Assembly: GCA_910583675.1 (NCBI GenBank) | Contig: CAJTYH010000056.1 | Span: forward strand, 1 to 12,746 | DNA: 12,746 nucleotides | Direction: 5' to 3' | Source of the DNA: an uncultured Muribaculaceae bacterium | GTDB lineage: Bacteria; Bacteroidota; Bacteroidia; Bacteroidales; Muribaculaceae | Shown: positions 7,132 to 12,746 of the stretch, piece after piece | How the letters are laid out: the number at the start of each line of letters is the position of its first letter | How positions within the stretch are numbered: the stretch's first letter is position 1 | Program-made: the position numbers and the translations under genes | The notes under the pieces: model-generated | Told to the model about the DNA's origin: nothing | The model's database searches: none | Seen by the model: the letters and a program-made list of their open reading frames with translations, nothing else

Positions 7132-8338
7132 TGTTTATTATGTCGCGTATTTCCCTGCCGTGGCATTCCCACGAGACATGACGGGCTTCTTCCTTGGCAC
7201 GCTCCCCCATCCGGTGTCTCAGCCCTTCGTCTGCAAGAGCAAGTATTGCCTTGGAAAAGTCGGCTATGACAGAAAGACGGTCACGACGCGGTATGACGAT
7301 GGAGAATTCAGGCTTGAAATAATGTGTATATCCCGTAGTGTCAAGGGCGACAAGGGGTTTACCAAGCGTCATCGCGTCGAACGACACCGTAACAGCTCCC
7401 TCCTTCAATGCGGGGTTCAGTATGATGTCGGCTTCCGCCATGAGACGACGGTAATGGTCTTGCGGTACGGCTCCGAGGAACACTATGTTGTCGCTGATGC
7501 CCAATCTTTTTGCAAGGGCTTCCAGACGCTCGCTATCAACCCCTTTTCCCATTATTCCAAGCCGGATGTCGGGATAGGTCTTAATGGCTTCTGCCACAGC
7601 CTCAATAGCGAGGTCAAATCCGCGCCACGCGTCAAGACGACCGACTGCGAGACAACACAGCCCCTCATGCGTCTCTGTAGGGTCAAGCGATGAAACGGAT
7701 ATATCCGTCGCAACATCGGTAAAAAGCACTGCCTTACTCCGAGCTTCGGGAGGTAGGAGATTGCGTGTAAGCTCCGTCTTGCACAATATCAAGTCTGCAC
7801 GCGATGCCCTCCGCCTCAATGCGGGGCTTTTGCATGCCATCCTTACCGAAAGACGGCGCACGCTTTCAAGAAGACGCGATTTCCTTTCATAGTGGCAAGA
7901 GTAATCCTCGGGGATTGTTTCGAGACCACCTATCGGCCCCCAGATGAATTTCTGCCTTGAACCGTACCGGCTCACGCTCCACAGTGCATTGCCGTAGGTG
8001 AGATGATGGAATATCCGGATGTTGTTTTCCTGCATTGTACGCCTGACGATGCGGTCTGTGAAGCGCTGCCACAGGTTATAGTAAGTTCGGACACCCCGCA
8101 GCCCTTTTTTCCAGAATCGCGCCCACTTCGGGAGATCGAAATAAAGGAAATGTATGCCACCGAATTCAGGATGCTCCTTGATCCAAGGCTCAATCGAAGA
8201 GCGATTGCTCTCGCGGGTAAGCACCCACAGATCAAAATAGCGTGACATCTCCAACACCCAGTGCCACCCTACCCCGATCTCGCTCCCGAGACCCGGCTCA
8301 CATGCATATGCCGAGATGAAAATCTTCAGTCGCGACAT
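7118..8338 (-). CDS. GT4-family glycosyltransferase with ACEPGxGSE N-terminus
   Basis: A 406-residue GT-B transferase. The N-terminus ISAYACEPGLGSEIGVGWHW (8-27) belongs to a GT4 subgroup common in polysaccharide loci. Other landmarks are FIWGPIGGLETIPEDY (131-146), AVGRLDAWRGFDLAIEA (231-247), GIMGKG (261-266) and the donor-site region KEGAVTVSFDAMTLGKPLV (312-330). In the last, the usual EX7E motif reads EX7D (E313, D321), a conservative variant. Specificity is unknown. It begins 61 bp after the nucleotidyltransferase/kinase gene, a gap that may hold a 25-codon mini-ORF. Its end overlaps the APH-like kinase by 14 bp, so transferase and kinase are probably made together. Confidence 0.9.
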   Translation of the reverse strand: MSRLKIFISAYACEPGLGSEIGVGWHWVLEMSRYFDLWVLTRESNRSSIEPWIKEHPEFGGIHFLYFDLPKWARFWKKGLRGVRTYYNLWQRFTDRIVRRTMQENNIRIFHHLTYGNALWSVSRYGSRQKFIWGPIGGLETIPEDYSCHYERKSRLLESVRRLSVRMACKSPALRRRASRADLILCKTELTRNLLPPEARSKAVLFTDVATDISVSSLDPTETHEGLCCLAVGRLDAWRGFDLAIEAVAEAIKTYPDIRLGIMGKGVDSERLEALAKRLGISDNIVFLGAVPQDHYRRLMAEADIILNPALKEGAVTVSFDAMTLGKPLVALDTTGYTHYFKPEFSIVIPRRDRLSVIADFSKAILALADEGLRHRMGERAKEEARHVSWECHGREIRDIINNAFN

Positions 8339-8403
8339 ATCAGTTTGTTTTTATGCAATATCGAAGCAAAGCCCTGAAGCACAATATACAATATATTTGT
8401 CAT
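8326..8403 (-). other. Possible 25-codon mini-ORF bridging two genes
   Basis: An ATG at 8403 overlaps the stop of the upstream gene as ATGA. It opens 25 codons (MTNILYIVLQGFASILHKNK and five more residues) ending in TGA at 8326-8328, just past the ATG of the next gene at 8338. It spans the whole 61-bp gap, so it could carry ribosomes across and couple translation of the flanking genes. The peptide is mildly hydrophobic. An ORF of this size can arise by chance. Confidence 0.2.
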
Positions 8404-9725
8404 TTTAGGCGTTTCAGGTTTTTACGATGTTGTTGGTCGAATATATGATTGAGTATTGCCGTAACGGCCTCATCGGGAGTGCCTTCATTGAGCACCTTTA
8501 GATAGCCTTTCTGAGGCGCAAGGTAATCGATGCGGTCGTTGATGGCTCGGATACCGGCCTCATCCAGCTCACGCTTGCGTGAGAGAATTGTGTCGGAGGA
8601 TGCAGTGAGAAGTATGTTATAGTCAAGGGAGGGAATAAACAATTTGCGCCATACGTTCAGGAATCGGGCGGGTAGGTAGATGCGCGAACGGCGACTGTCG
8701 CAGATGATATCCGTAAAGTAACGATCAAAGACAACAAGACGTGTGATGCGCGTCTTGGACTTGACCTTGGCGAAATATCCCAGTATATAGTCCACGGAAT
8801 AATATCCCAACCGAGCCAAAGAGGAAAGCTTGCCCGTCTTTCCTCCGCGATGTGGATCGCTGTAATTCCGGTCGACATCCTTCTTCAAACCTGCAGAATG
8901 GGCGACATCACCGAGGTTACCGAACAGAGCGGGACGGAAGTGGTAATATGCATGCGCAGTGGCAAAGACATCACCCAACCGGTCTATGGTGCGATCTATG
9001 ACCGTTGTCTTACCTGAACCGTCGGGGCCGGTAAAGCCCACTGAAAATCCAGTGCGCGACATGATGTAATTGCCGGTGAAAGTGTACAGAAAACGTCCGA
9101 TCCCGGCCATCAAACCGAAGGGCTGCTTACGCAAATTCCACCCTATGGCACGCAAAAGCAGCTTGCTTCCCGATAGGCCGTCGCACTCCTTGGTGTCCTT
9201 GACACCGAAAATCGCCTTGAGTTTATCCTTGACAACCGGGGAATCCTGCGCCACTTTCCGGGTGGCTTCATATTTCTTAGGATACGGCGCACCCACCGCC
9301 CGATCATAGAGGTATTTGTCAAGAAACTGAATCCCGATTGCAGGGTAGTAAACCCTACCATTGAATTGCCTATTATTCAGCAATTCTCTAATTGACAACA
9401 ATTCAACACCAAATAATGATGTGTTGAAAAAGAAGTCCAACTGAATCAACTCATTATTATTGGCATCATCGGCATACCCAACAACCCATGTGACAAGCCT
9501 GTCAGAATTAAGATATGTTATAATTCTCCATCCCAACTGCTCTATCAACTGAATAAGTCGAAGCTTTAGTTGATTGTAGTCTTTACGGCTTATAGCTATA
9601 TCAATATCACGGCTATCATTGCGTTCCGGAAGCCCCTCGAAGTTGCGTAAAACTACATAATCAACCGTTTCATTCAGCAACCTGAATAACTCTGATTGAA
9701 AAGAGGATGTGTAATTGTGTGACAT
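8400..9725 (-). CDS. Two-domain nucleotidyltransferase-like / thymidylate-kinase-like protein
   Basis: The 441-residue protein has two recognisable halves. Residues 20-100 resemble a minimal nucleotidyltransferase fold, with RDIDI (39-43; D40, D42) and a third acid in QLDFFF (D97). Residues 226-430 form a P-loop kinase domain of thymidylate-kinase type, with Walker A GPDGSGKTT (233-241), a DRY motif at 334-336 and an arginine-rich lid-like SRKRELDE (382-389). It is twice the length of a true dTMP kinase and sits among glycosyltransferases, so a housekeeping dTMP kinase role is unlikely. A role in phosphorylating or nucleotidylating a glycan precursor is possible but unproven. Base composition changes inside the gene: about 37% GC over 9361-9720 against 50-58% in sampled lines below 9300. 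The ATG overlaps the preceding stop as TAATG. Confidence 0.82.
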   Translation of the reverse strand: MSHNYTSSFQSELFRLLNETVDYVVLRNFEGLPERNDSRDIDIAISRKDYNQLKLRLIQLIEQLGWRIITYLNSDRLVTWVVGYADDANNNELIQLDFFFNTSLFGVELLSIRELLNNRQFNGRVYYPAIGIQFLDKYLYDRAVGAPYPKKYEATRKVAQDSPVVKDKLKAIFGVKDTKECDGLSGSKLLLRAIGWNLRKQPFGLMAGIGRFLYTFTGNYIMSRTGFSVGFTGPDGSGKTTVIDRTIDRLGDVFATAHAYYHFRPALFGNLGDVAHSAGLKKDVDRNYSDPHRGGKTGKLSSLARLGYYSVDYILGYFAKVKSKTRITRLVVFDRYFTDIICDSRRSRIYLPARFLNVWRKLFIPSLDYNILLTASSDTILSRKRELDEAGIRAINDRIDYLAPQKGYLKVLNEGTPDEAVTAILNHIFDQQHRKNLKRLK

Positions 9726-10690
9726 TACAATCTAAGAAGGTTATGTTTCACCTTATTATAGAAATAGCGCGGATTCGCAATGACAGATCCGGCAAGCAAT
9801 TTCATTCCGACAAATGGATTGCCTTTACGCAAACTGTAATAACCCTGACGGAGCATGTCTGCAGACCTTGCCTCACGCTCAATGCGCTTCAATTCTTCTG
9901 CAGGCATCTGCTCACGAAATTCCACAAAGGTCAATTCAGGTTCGCAGCGACGACGACGTTTAAGGTTCGTCTTGATATGTCGCATGCGTAAAATCATGCC
10001 AAGGGAGTTCGATGACATTGCTGATTCATGTTTGCGATAGCGACATAATACCTTTGGTACAACAACAATCGCTTTCCCGTTGATATATAAATCGCTCATT
10101 CTCGTCCACAGATCAAGATCCTCACATAAATCTCGGTAACGAGGCTTCCCATCGGGGAATCCATCCAAATTATGTCCCCCAACACTCAAGGCAACTTGCC
10201 GATCATATATTGCTGTAGGTTGCATGAATATTAGCTTTTCAGCTGCAGCTTTATTATAAAACTCCTCCTTGGTCTTCTCTCCTAAAAAAATGCCTCCATT
10301 TAATTTTTCACCGGAAGCTCCCATATACTCCAAATAGCATCCTACCGCAATAAGATCATCGTCAGAAATTATTTTTCCATACAATTCCTCTACCAACGTT
10401 GGCTTGGGACAATCATCAGCATCTACAAATAGTATATATTTTGTTGTGGCCCTTTCTTCTACGAAACGACGACCAGCGCACAGTCCTTGATTTACTGGCA
10501 GATTGACAATTTCATATTGACGAGGATATCGCTCAAAATAGCGCCTTATAATTTCTACAGAATTATCTGTGGAACAGTCGTTTATAATTAACAAGGAAAA
10601 ATCTTGTCGTGTCTGACACGAAATACAACCAAGCGTCTCCTCAATATACTTACCTGCATTATACATGCAGATTGCAACTGTCAGATCCAT
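9725..10690 (-). CDS. GT2-family glycosyltransferase
   Basis: A 321-residue GT-A fold inverting transferase. Visible motifs are VAICMYNAGKYIEETL (5-20), NDCSTDNS (37-44) binding the nucleotide, the metal-binding DXD in FVDADD (89-93; D90, D92) and the acceptor-side CEDLDLW (189-195; E190, D191) with the probable catalytic base. A basic stretch KRRRR lies in the C-terminal part. Donor and acceptor are unknown. It starts 2 bp after the upstream GT2 stop (TAGAAATG) and its stop overlaps the next ATG by one base, so it is embedded in the operon. GC is about 40%, lower than in the genes to its left. Confidence 0.92.
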   Translation of the reverse strand: MDLTVAICMYNAGKYIEETLGCISCQTRQDFSLLIINDCSTDNSVEIIRRYFERYPRQYEIVNLPVNQGLCAGRRFVEERATTKYILFVDADDCPKPTLVEELYGKIISDDDLIAVGCYLEYMGASGEKLNGGIFLGEKTKEEFYNKAAAEKLIFMQPTAIYDRQVALSVGGHNLDGFPDGKPRYRDLCEDLDLWTRMSDLYINGKAIVVVPKVLCRYRKHESAMSSNSLGMILRMRHIKTNLKRRRRCEPELTFVEFREQMPAEELKRIEREARSADMLRQGYYSLRKGNPFVGMKLLAGSVIANPRYFYNKVKHNLLRL

Positions 10691-10692
10691 TT

Positions 10693-11694
10693 CTAACGTT
10701 TAAACAAATTCCTTTTAATGCATATAAGGAATGGCACCACACAAGAAGAATAATTTGTAGCAAAAGAAAATAAATATGGGTTATTTTGAGCGAATTTTAC
10801 CAAACGCGAAGGAGATGTATAATTTGTTAAGTATTCCCTTATTATCTTTACCTTATCAGATGATGATGAATAGCAAGCTGTCATATATTTGACTCCTTGT
10901 CTATAATATAAATCAGCCACCGATTTAACATAATTGAAAAGCTCATGATCATTCTTTACTACATTATCATCTAGTAGCTCCATTAATCTAAATCCTGCAT
11001 AAAACTTATCAGCGACAGTCCTTAACGATTTATGTTCTACTGCGGTTTGGCTTTGCTCATTTATGATTACATGAGATATGATTTTAGGAAGATATTGTAT
11101 TGTTTTTGCTTTCAATACCAATTTTAAACACCAATCCACATCTTCACAACAACATCTTTCACAAAACCAGACATCATTATCTACCATCAACTCTTTTCTG
11201 AAGACAAATTTACAGGGGCCAAATGGACATGAATTTATTTTTACAAAATCGCATCCGGATAAGACTTGAGTAGAAATAAAGTTTAACACTGTCTTAGGGG
11301 CCTCGGATAAAGAATGCTGTCTGCTAAAATCAAGCATCAAAACATCTAACGCCCCCCCCCTCAAGTAATTACAACTAAACTGCAAGATCCCGTTATAAAA
11401 CAGATCATCTGCATCAATGAAAACGATATACTCTCCTTTAGCCTCTCTTACCCCATGATTTCTTGCACCGCCAGCACGAAGATTCTCTTTATTCAGAAAT
11501 ATTCTTAGCTGGGGATGTTCTTTTTGAATATCAAAAAGAACATCCCTTGTATTATCAGTAGAGCAATCATCCACACAGATCACCTCAAAATCTTTTTCTG
11601 GCAATCCTTGCCTCCAAATGGAGTCAAGACACCTCTTGACAGTATCCGCGCCATTATATATAGGAATTACTATTGACAGAACAATACCATCCAT
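10693..11694 (-). CDS. GT2-family glycosyltransferase, candidate phase-variable
   Basis: A 333-residue GT-A transferase with VIPIYNGADTV (9-19), DDCSTDN (42-48), the DXD in FIDADD (92-97; D94, D96) and EDVDW (184-188) at the catalytic base position. Two odd features lie in the coding sequence: an uninterrupted run of nine G encoding R112-A115, and a perfect 16-bp inverted repeat covering codons about 50-61. Loss of one G gives an immediate TAG, and gain of one G gives a TGA about ten codons on; both would remove the catalytic half. The protein is also cysteine-rich around the active site (C156, C161, C178, C181-183, C189). GC is low (about 33% in a sampled line). It starts 3 bp after the truncated GT4 stop. 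Confidence 0.92.
   Translation of the reverse strand: MDGIVLSIVIPIYNGADTVKRCLDSIWRQGLPEKDFEVICVDDCSTDNTRDVLFDIQKEHPQLRIFLNKENLRAGGARNHGVREAKGEYIVFIDADDLFYNGILQFSCNYLRGGALDVLMLDFSRQHSLSEAPKTVLNFISTQVLSGCDFVKINSCPFGPCKFVFRKELMVDNDVWFCERCCCEDVDWCLKLVLKAKTIQYLPKIISHVIINEQSQTAVEHKSLRTVADKFYAGFRLMELLDDNVVKNDHELFNYVKSVADLYYRQGVKYMTACYSSSSDKVKIIREYLTNYTSPSRLVKFAQNNPYLFSFATNYSSCVVPFLICIKRNLFKR
11352..11360 (-). repeat. G9 homopolymer (C9 on the plus strand) inside a GT2 gene
   Basis: Nine uninterrupted C on the plus strand, read as AGG GGG GGG GCG in the gene (R112-G-G-A115). It is the longest G/C homopolymer in the window and stands out in an AT-rich gene. Tracts of this length are known slippage sites in phase-variable surface genes of several bacteria. 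As given, the reading frame is intact. Confidence 0.9.
11512..11546. repeat. Perfect 16-bp inverted repeat (hairpin) inside a GT2 gene
   Basis: Arms 11512-11527 and 11531-11546 (GGGATGTTCTTTTTGA and its exact reverse complement) flank a 3-nt loop, ATA. The repeat encodes residues about 50-61 (RDVLFDIQKEHP) of the GT2 protein. No clear T-tract follows on the coding side (CAGCTAAGA), so it is not a standard intrinsic terminator for the operon. On the plus strand it is followed by TTGTATTATC. A perfect stem of this length is not expected by chance in 12.7 kb. Confidence 0.92.
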
Positions 11695-11697
11695 GAT

Positions 11698-12651
11698 TCA
11701 ATCATTTAATAATTTTTCTACCTCTGAAATTACACCCTTATTATGTTTTTCTGCTCCTTTCCAAACTATTGGTCGCTTAGGCGCTTGAATTTCATTTCCA
11801 ATTGCATTTGGAATCTCCTTCAAAGGATGCACTCTGCTTTTATCAAGCATTTCATAAGCAGATGGGATGTCTATTGAGATAATGGGAGTGCCCAAAACCA
11901 TAGCTTCATTAATAACTGTAGGATAACTTTCATAATGAGAAGTCATGACAAATAAATCTGCTTCACTTATATAAGGGTACGGATTATCTTTTGCCCCAAG
12001 AAGAATGCAATAATCCGAGAGATTATATTTATTTATCTCTTGCTTTAACAGCAAAACTTCATCCTCAGGCCCAGACCCACAAATATACCATTTAACCACA
12101 TCCCCCACCCTATTTCGAACAGACGACAGTATCTTTGGTATTATGATAAAATTCTTCTGATAACATATTCTACCGACAGAAATTATGTTGAAATAATTTT
12201 TAGAAATTTCTACTGTACCCTCCTTAGCTGAATCCAAAATAAATTTATCATTGATAATATTATAAATCGTGCAAGTCTTTTCCTTAAATTGTGGGAAAAC
12301 TCCTACAAAGGATCTTTGAGTCGCATATGAAACGCATACTATTTTATCAAATGAATCAAATGAAGTTCCAGAGTCCCCCCTTGCACAATCAAATGAATAA
12401 TCATTATGAATCCATACTAATTTCCTACCACAACTGATTTTTGATGCCATTTGAGCAGCAATCCCCTCACTATAAGCTATAACTACATCATATTTACCGG
12501 ACAATCGTTTGCCTATCAGATCAATTCTTCGTAAAAGCAAACTTTTTTGAGTAGTTATTTTTAAAACACGATCATACAATTTGTAACTAAAAGTCCAAAA
12601 ATCCCTCAAAAGCCCCACATTCTTGCTAAACGCAAGGAGATGATATAACAC
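11698..12651 (-). CDS. GT4-family glycosyltransferase, 5'-truncated
   Basis: The 317-residue reading frame matches the back three quarters of a GT4 transferase. It has YDVVIAYSEGIA (54-65), KLVWIHNDYS (77-86), the linker ISVGRICYQKNF (157-168), CGSGPEDEVL (191-200) and the donor site HYESYPTVINEAMVLGTP (239-256), with E241 and E249 as the EX7E pair. The N-terminal Rossmann strand and the glycine-rich GGAERV-like loop that GT4 enzymes start with are missing; about 60 residues are absent. The only start in frame is a GTG at 12651. The frame stays open and protein-like up to about 12696, then hits a TAA at 12703-12705. The gene has therefore probably lost its 5' end to an insertion or rearrangement and may be non-functional. 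Confidence 0.8.
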   Translation of the reverse strand: MLYHLLAFSKNVGLLRDFWTFSYKLYDRVLKITTQKSLLLRRIDLIGKRLSGKYDVVIAYSEGIAAQMASKISCGRKLVWIHNDYSFDCARGDSGTSFDSFDKIVCVSYATQRSFVGVFPQFKEKTCTIYNIINDKFILDSAKEGTVEISKNYFNIISVGRICYQKNFIIIPKILSSVRNRVGDVVKWYICGSGPEDEVLLLKQEINKYNLSDYCILLGAKDNPYPYISEADLFVMTSHYESYPTVINEAMVLGTPIISIDIPSAYEMLDKSRVHPLKEIPNAIGNEIQAPKRPIVWKGAEKHNKGVISEVEKLLND

Positions 12652-12694
12652 CCTATCCTGATTTATGATATTGCAATTCTTTATTTTATTCTTA

Positions 12695-12746
12695 GAGGGT
12701 GTTTAATAATGAATGTTAATATTCGGGAGCCGATTTAGCAGCATCG
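12695..12746. mobile_element. Possible end of an insertion sequence
   Basis: The GT4-like reading frame stops being protein-like at about 12695. From there the sequence begins GAGGGTGTTTAATAATG, which has the look of an IS terminal repeat. On the minus strand a short open frame coming in from the right edge ends DAAKSAPEY at a TAA (12716-12718), about 20 bp before this boundary, as transposase genes often do. Only 52 bp are visible, no second end or target duplication can be checked, and no family is assigned. Confidence 0.3.

Noticed and set aside
9402..9428. 8-bp inverted repeat TTCAACAC/GTGTTGAA with an 11-nt loop
   Set aside because: It is short, imperfectly placed in an AT-rich coding region and compatible with chance.
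8400..9725. Housekeeping thymidylate kinase (tmk)
   Set aside because: The protein is about twice the usual length, has an extra nucleotidyltransferase-like domain, and sits between glycosyltransferases.
12375..12380. C6 run in the truncated GT4
   Set aside because: It is too short to be a convincing slippage site compared with the C9 tract at 11352-11360.
1..12746. tRNA, rRNA or CRISPR arrays
   Set aside because: No cloverleaf-like segments, rRNA-like stretches or regularly spaced repeats were seen on either strand.

Overview
This window is a stretch of a surface-polysaccharide biosynthesis locus (capsule, O-antigen or exopolysaccharide) from a member of the Bacteroidales. The assignment rests on two things. 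Two promoters match the Bacteroidetes housekeeping consensus (-33 TTG, -7 TAnnTTTG). The RmlB sequence also has the long loop before its YxxxK motif that I associate with this group. GC of roughly 50-55% in the left two thirds would fit Muribaculaceae-like genomes better than typical Bacteroides, but that is only a guess.

All twelve genes lie on the minus strand, so transcription runs from right to left. In that order they are: a GT4 glycosyltransferase with a missing 5' end (11698-12651); two GT2 glycosyltransferases (10693-11694 and 9725-10690); a two-domain nucleotidyltransferase/thymidylate-kinase-like protein (8400-9725); a GT4 (7118-8338); an APH-fold kinase (6055-7131); a second intact GT4 (4920-6005); a DUF1972/WchF-type probable rhamnosyltransferase (3814-4923); and the complete dTDP-L-rhamnose pathway rmlA-rmlC-rmlD-rmlB (3749 down to 269). 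Most junctions overlap or are only a few bases apart, as in a translationally coupled operon. The 64-bp gap before rmlA holds a good Bacteroidetes-type promoter, so rmlACDB probably also has its own transcript. A perfect 17-bp stem with T-tracts ends the unit after rmlB. Beyond it a promoter fires leftwards out of the window.

The likely joint role is this: RmlA-C-D-B make dTDP-L-rhamnose, the WchF-like enzyme and the other transferases build an oligosaccharide repeat, and the two kinase-like proteins add or handle a phosphate on an unknown substrate. No initiating phosphoglycosyltransferase, Wzx flippase, Wzy polymerase, chain-length regulator or UpxY/UpxZ-type regulator lies in the window, so the locus is incomplete here.

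The right end is compositionally different: sampled lines are about 27-40% GC, against about 50-62% in the left part. The step falls inside the nucleotidyltransferase/kinase gene, near its domain junction. The GT2 gene at 10693-11694 carries two uncommon intragenic features, an uninterrupted G9 tract and a perfect 16-bp hairpin. Together with the truncated GT4 beside what may be an insertion-sequence end, these make the right third the most interesting part of the window.
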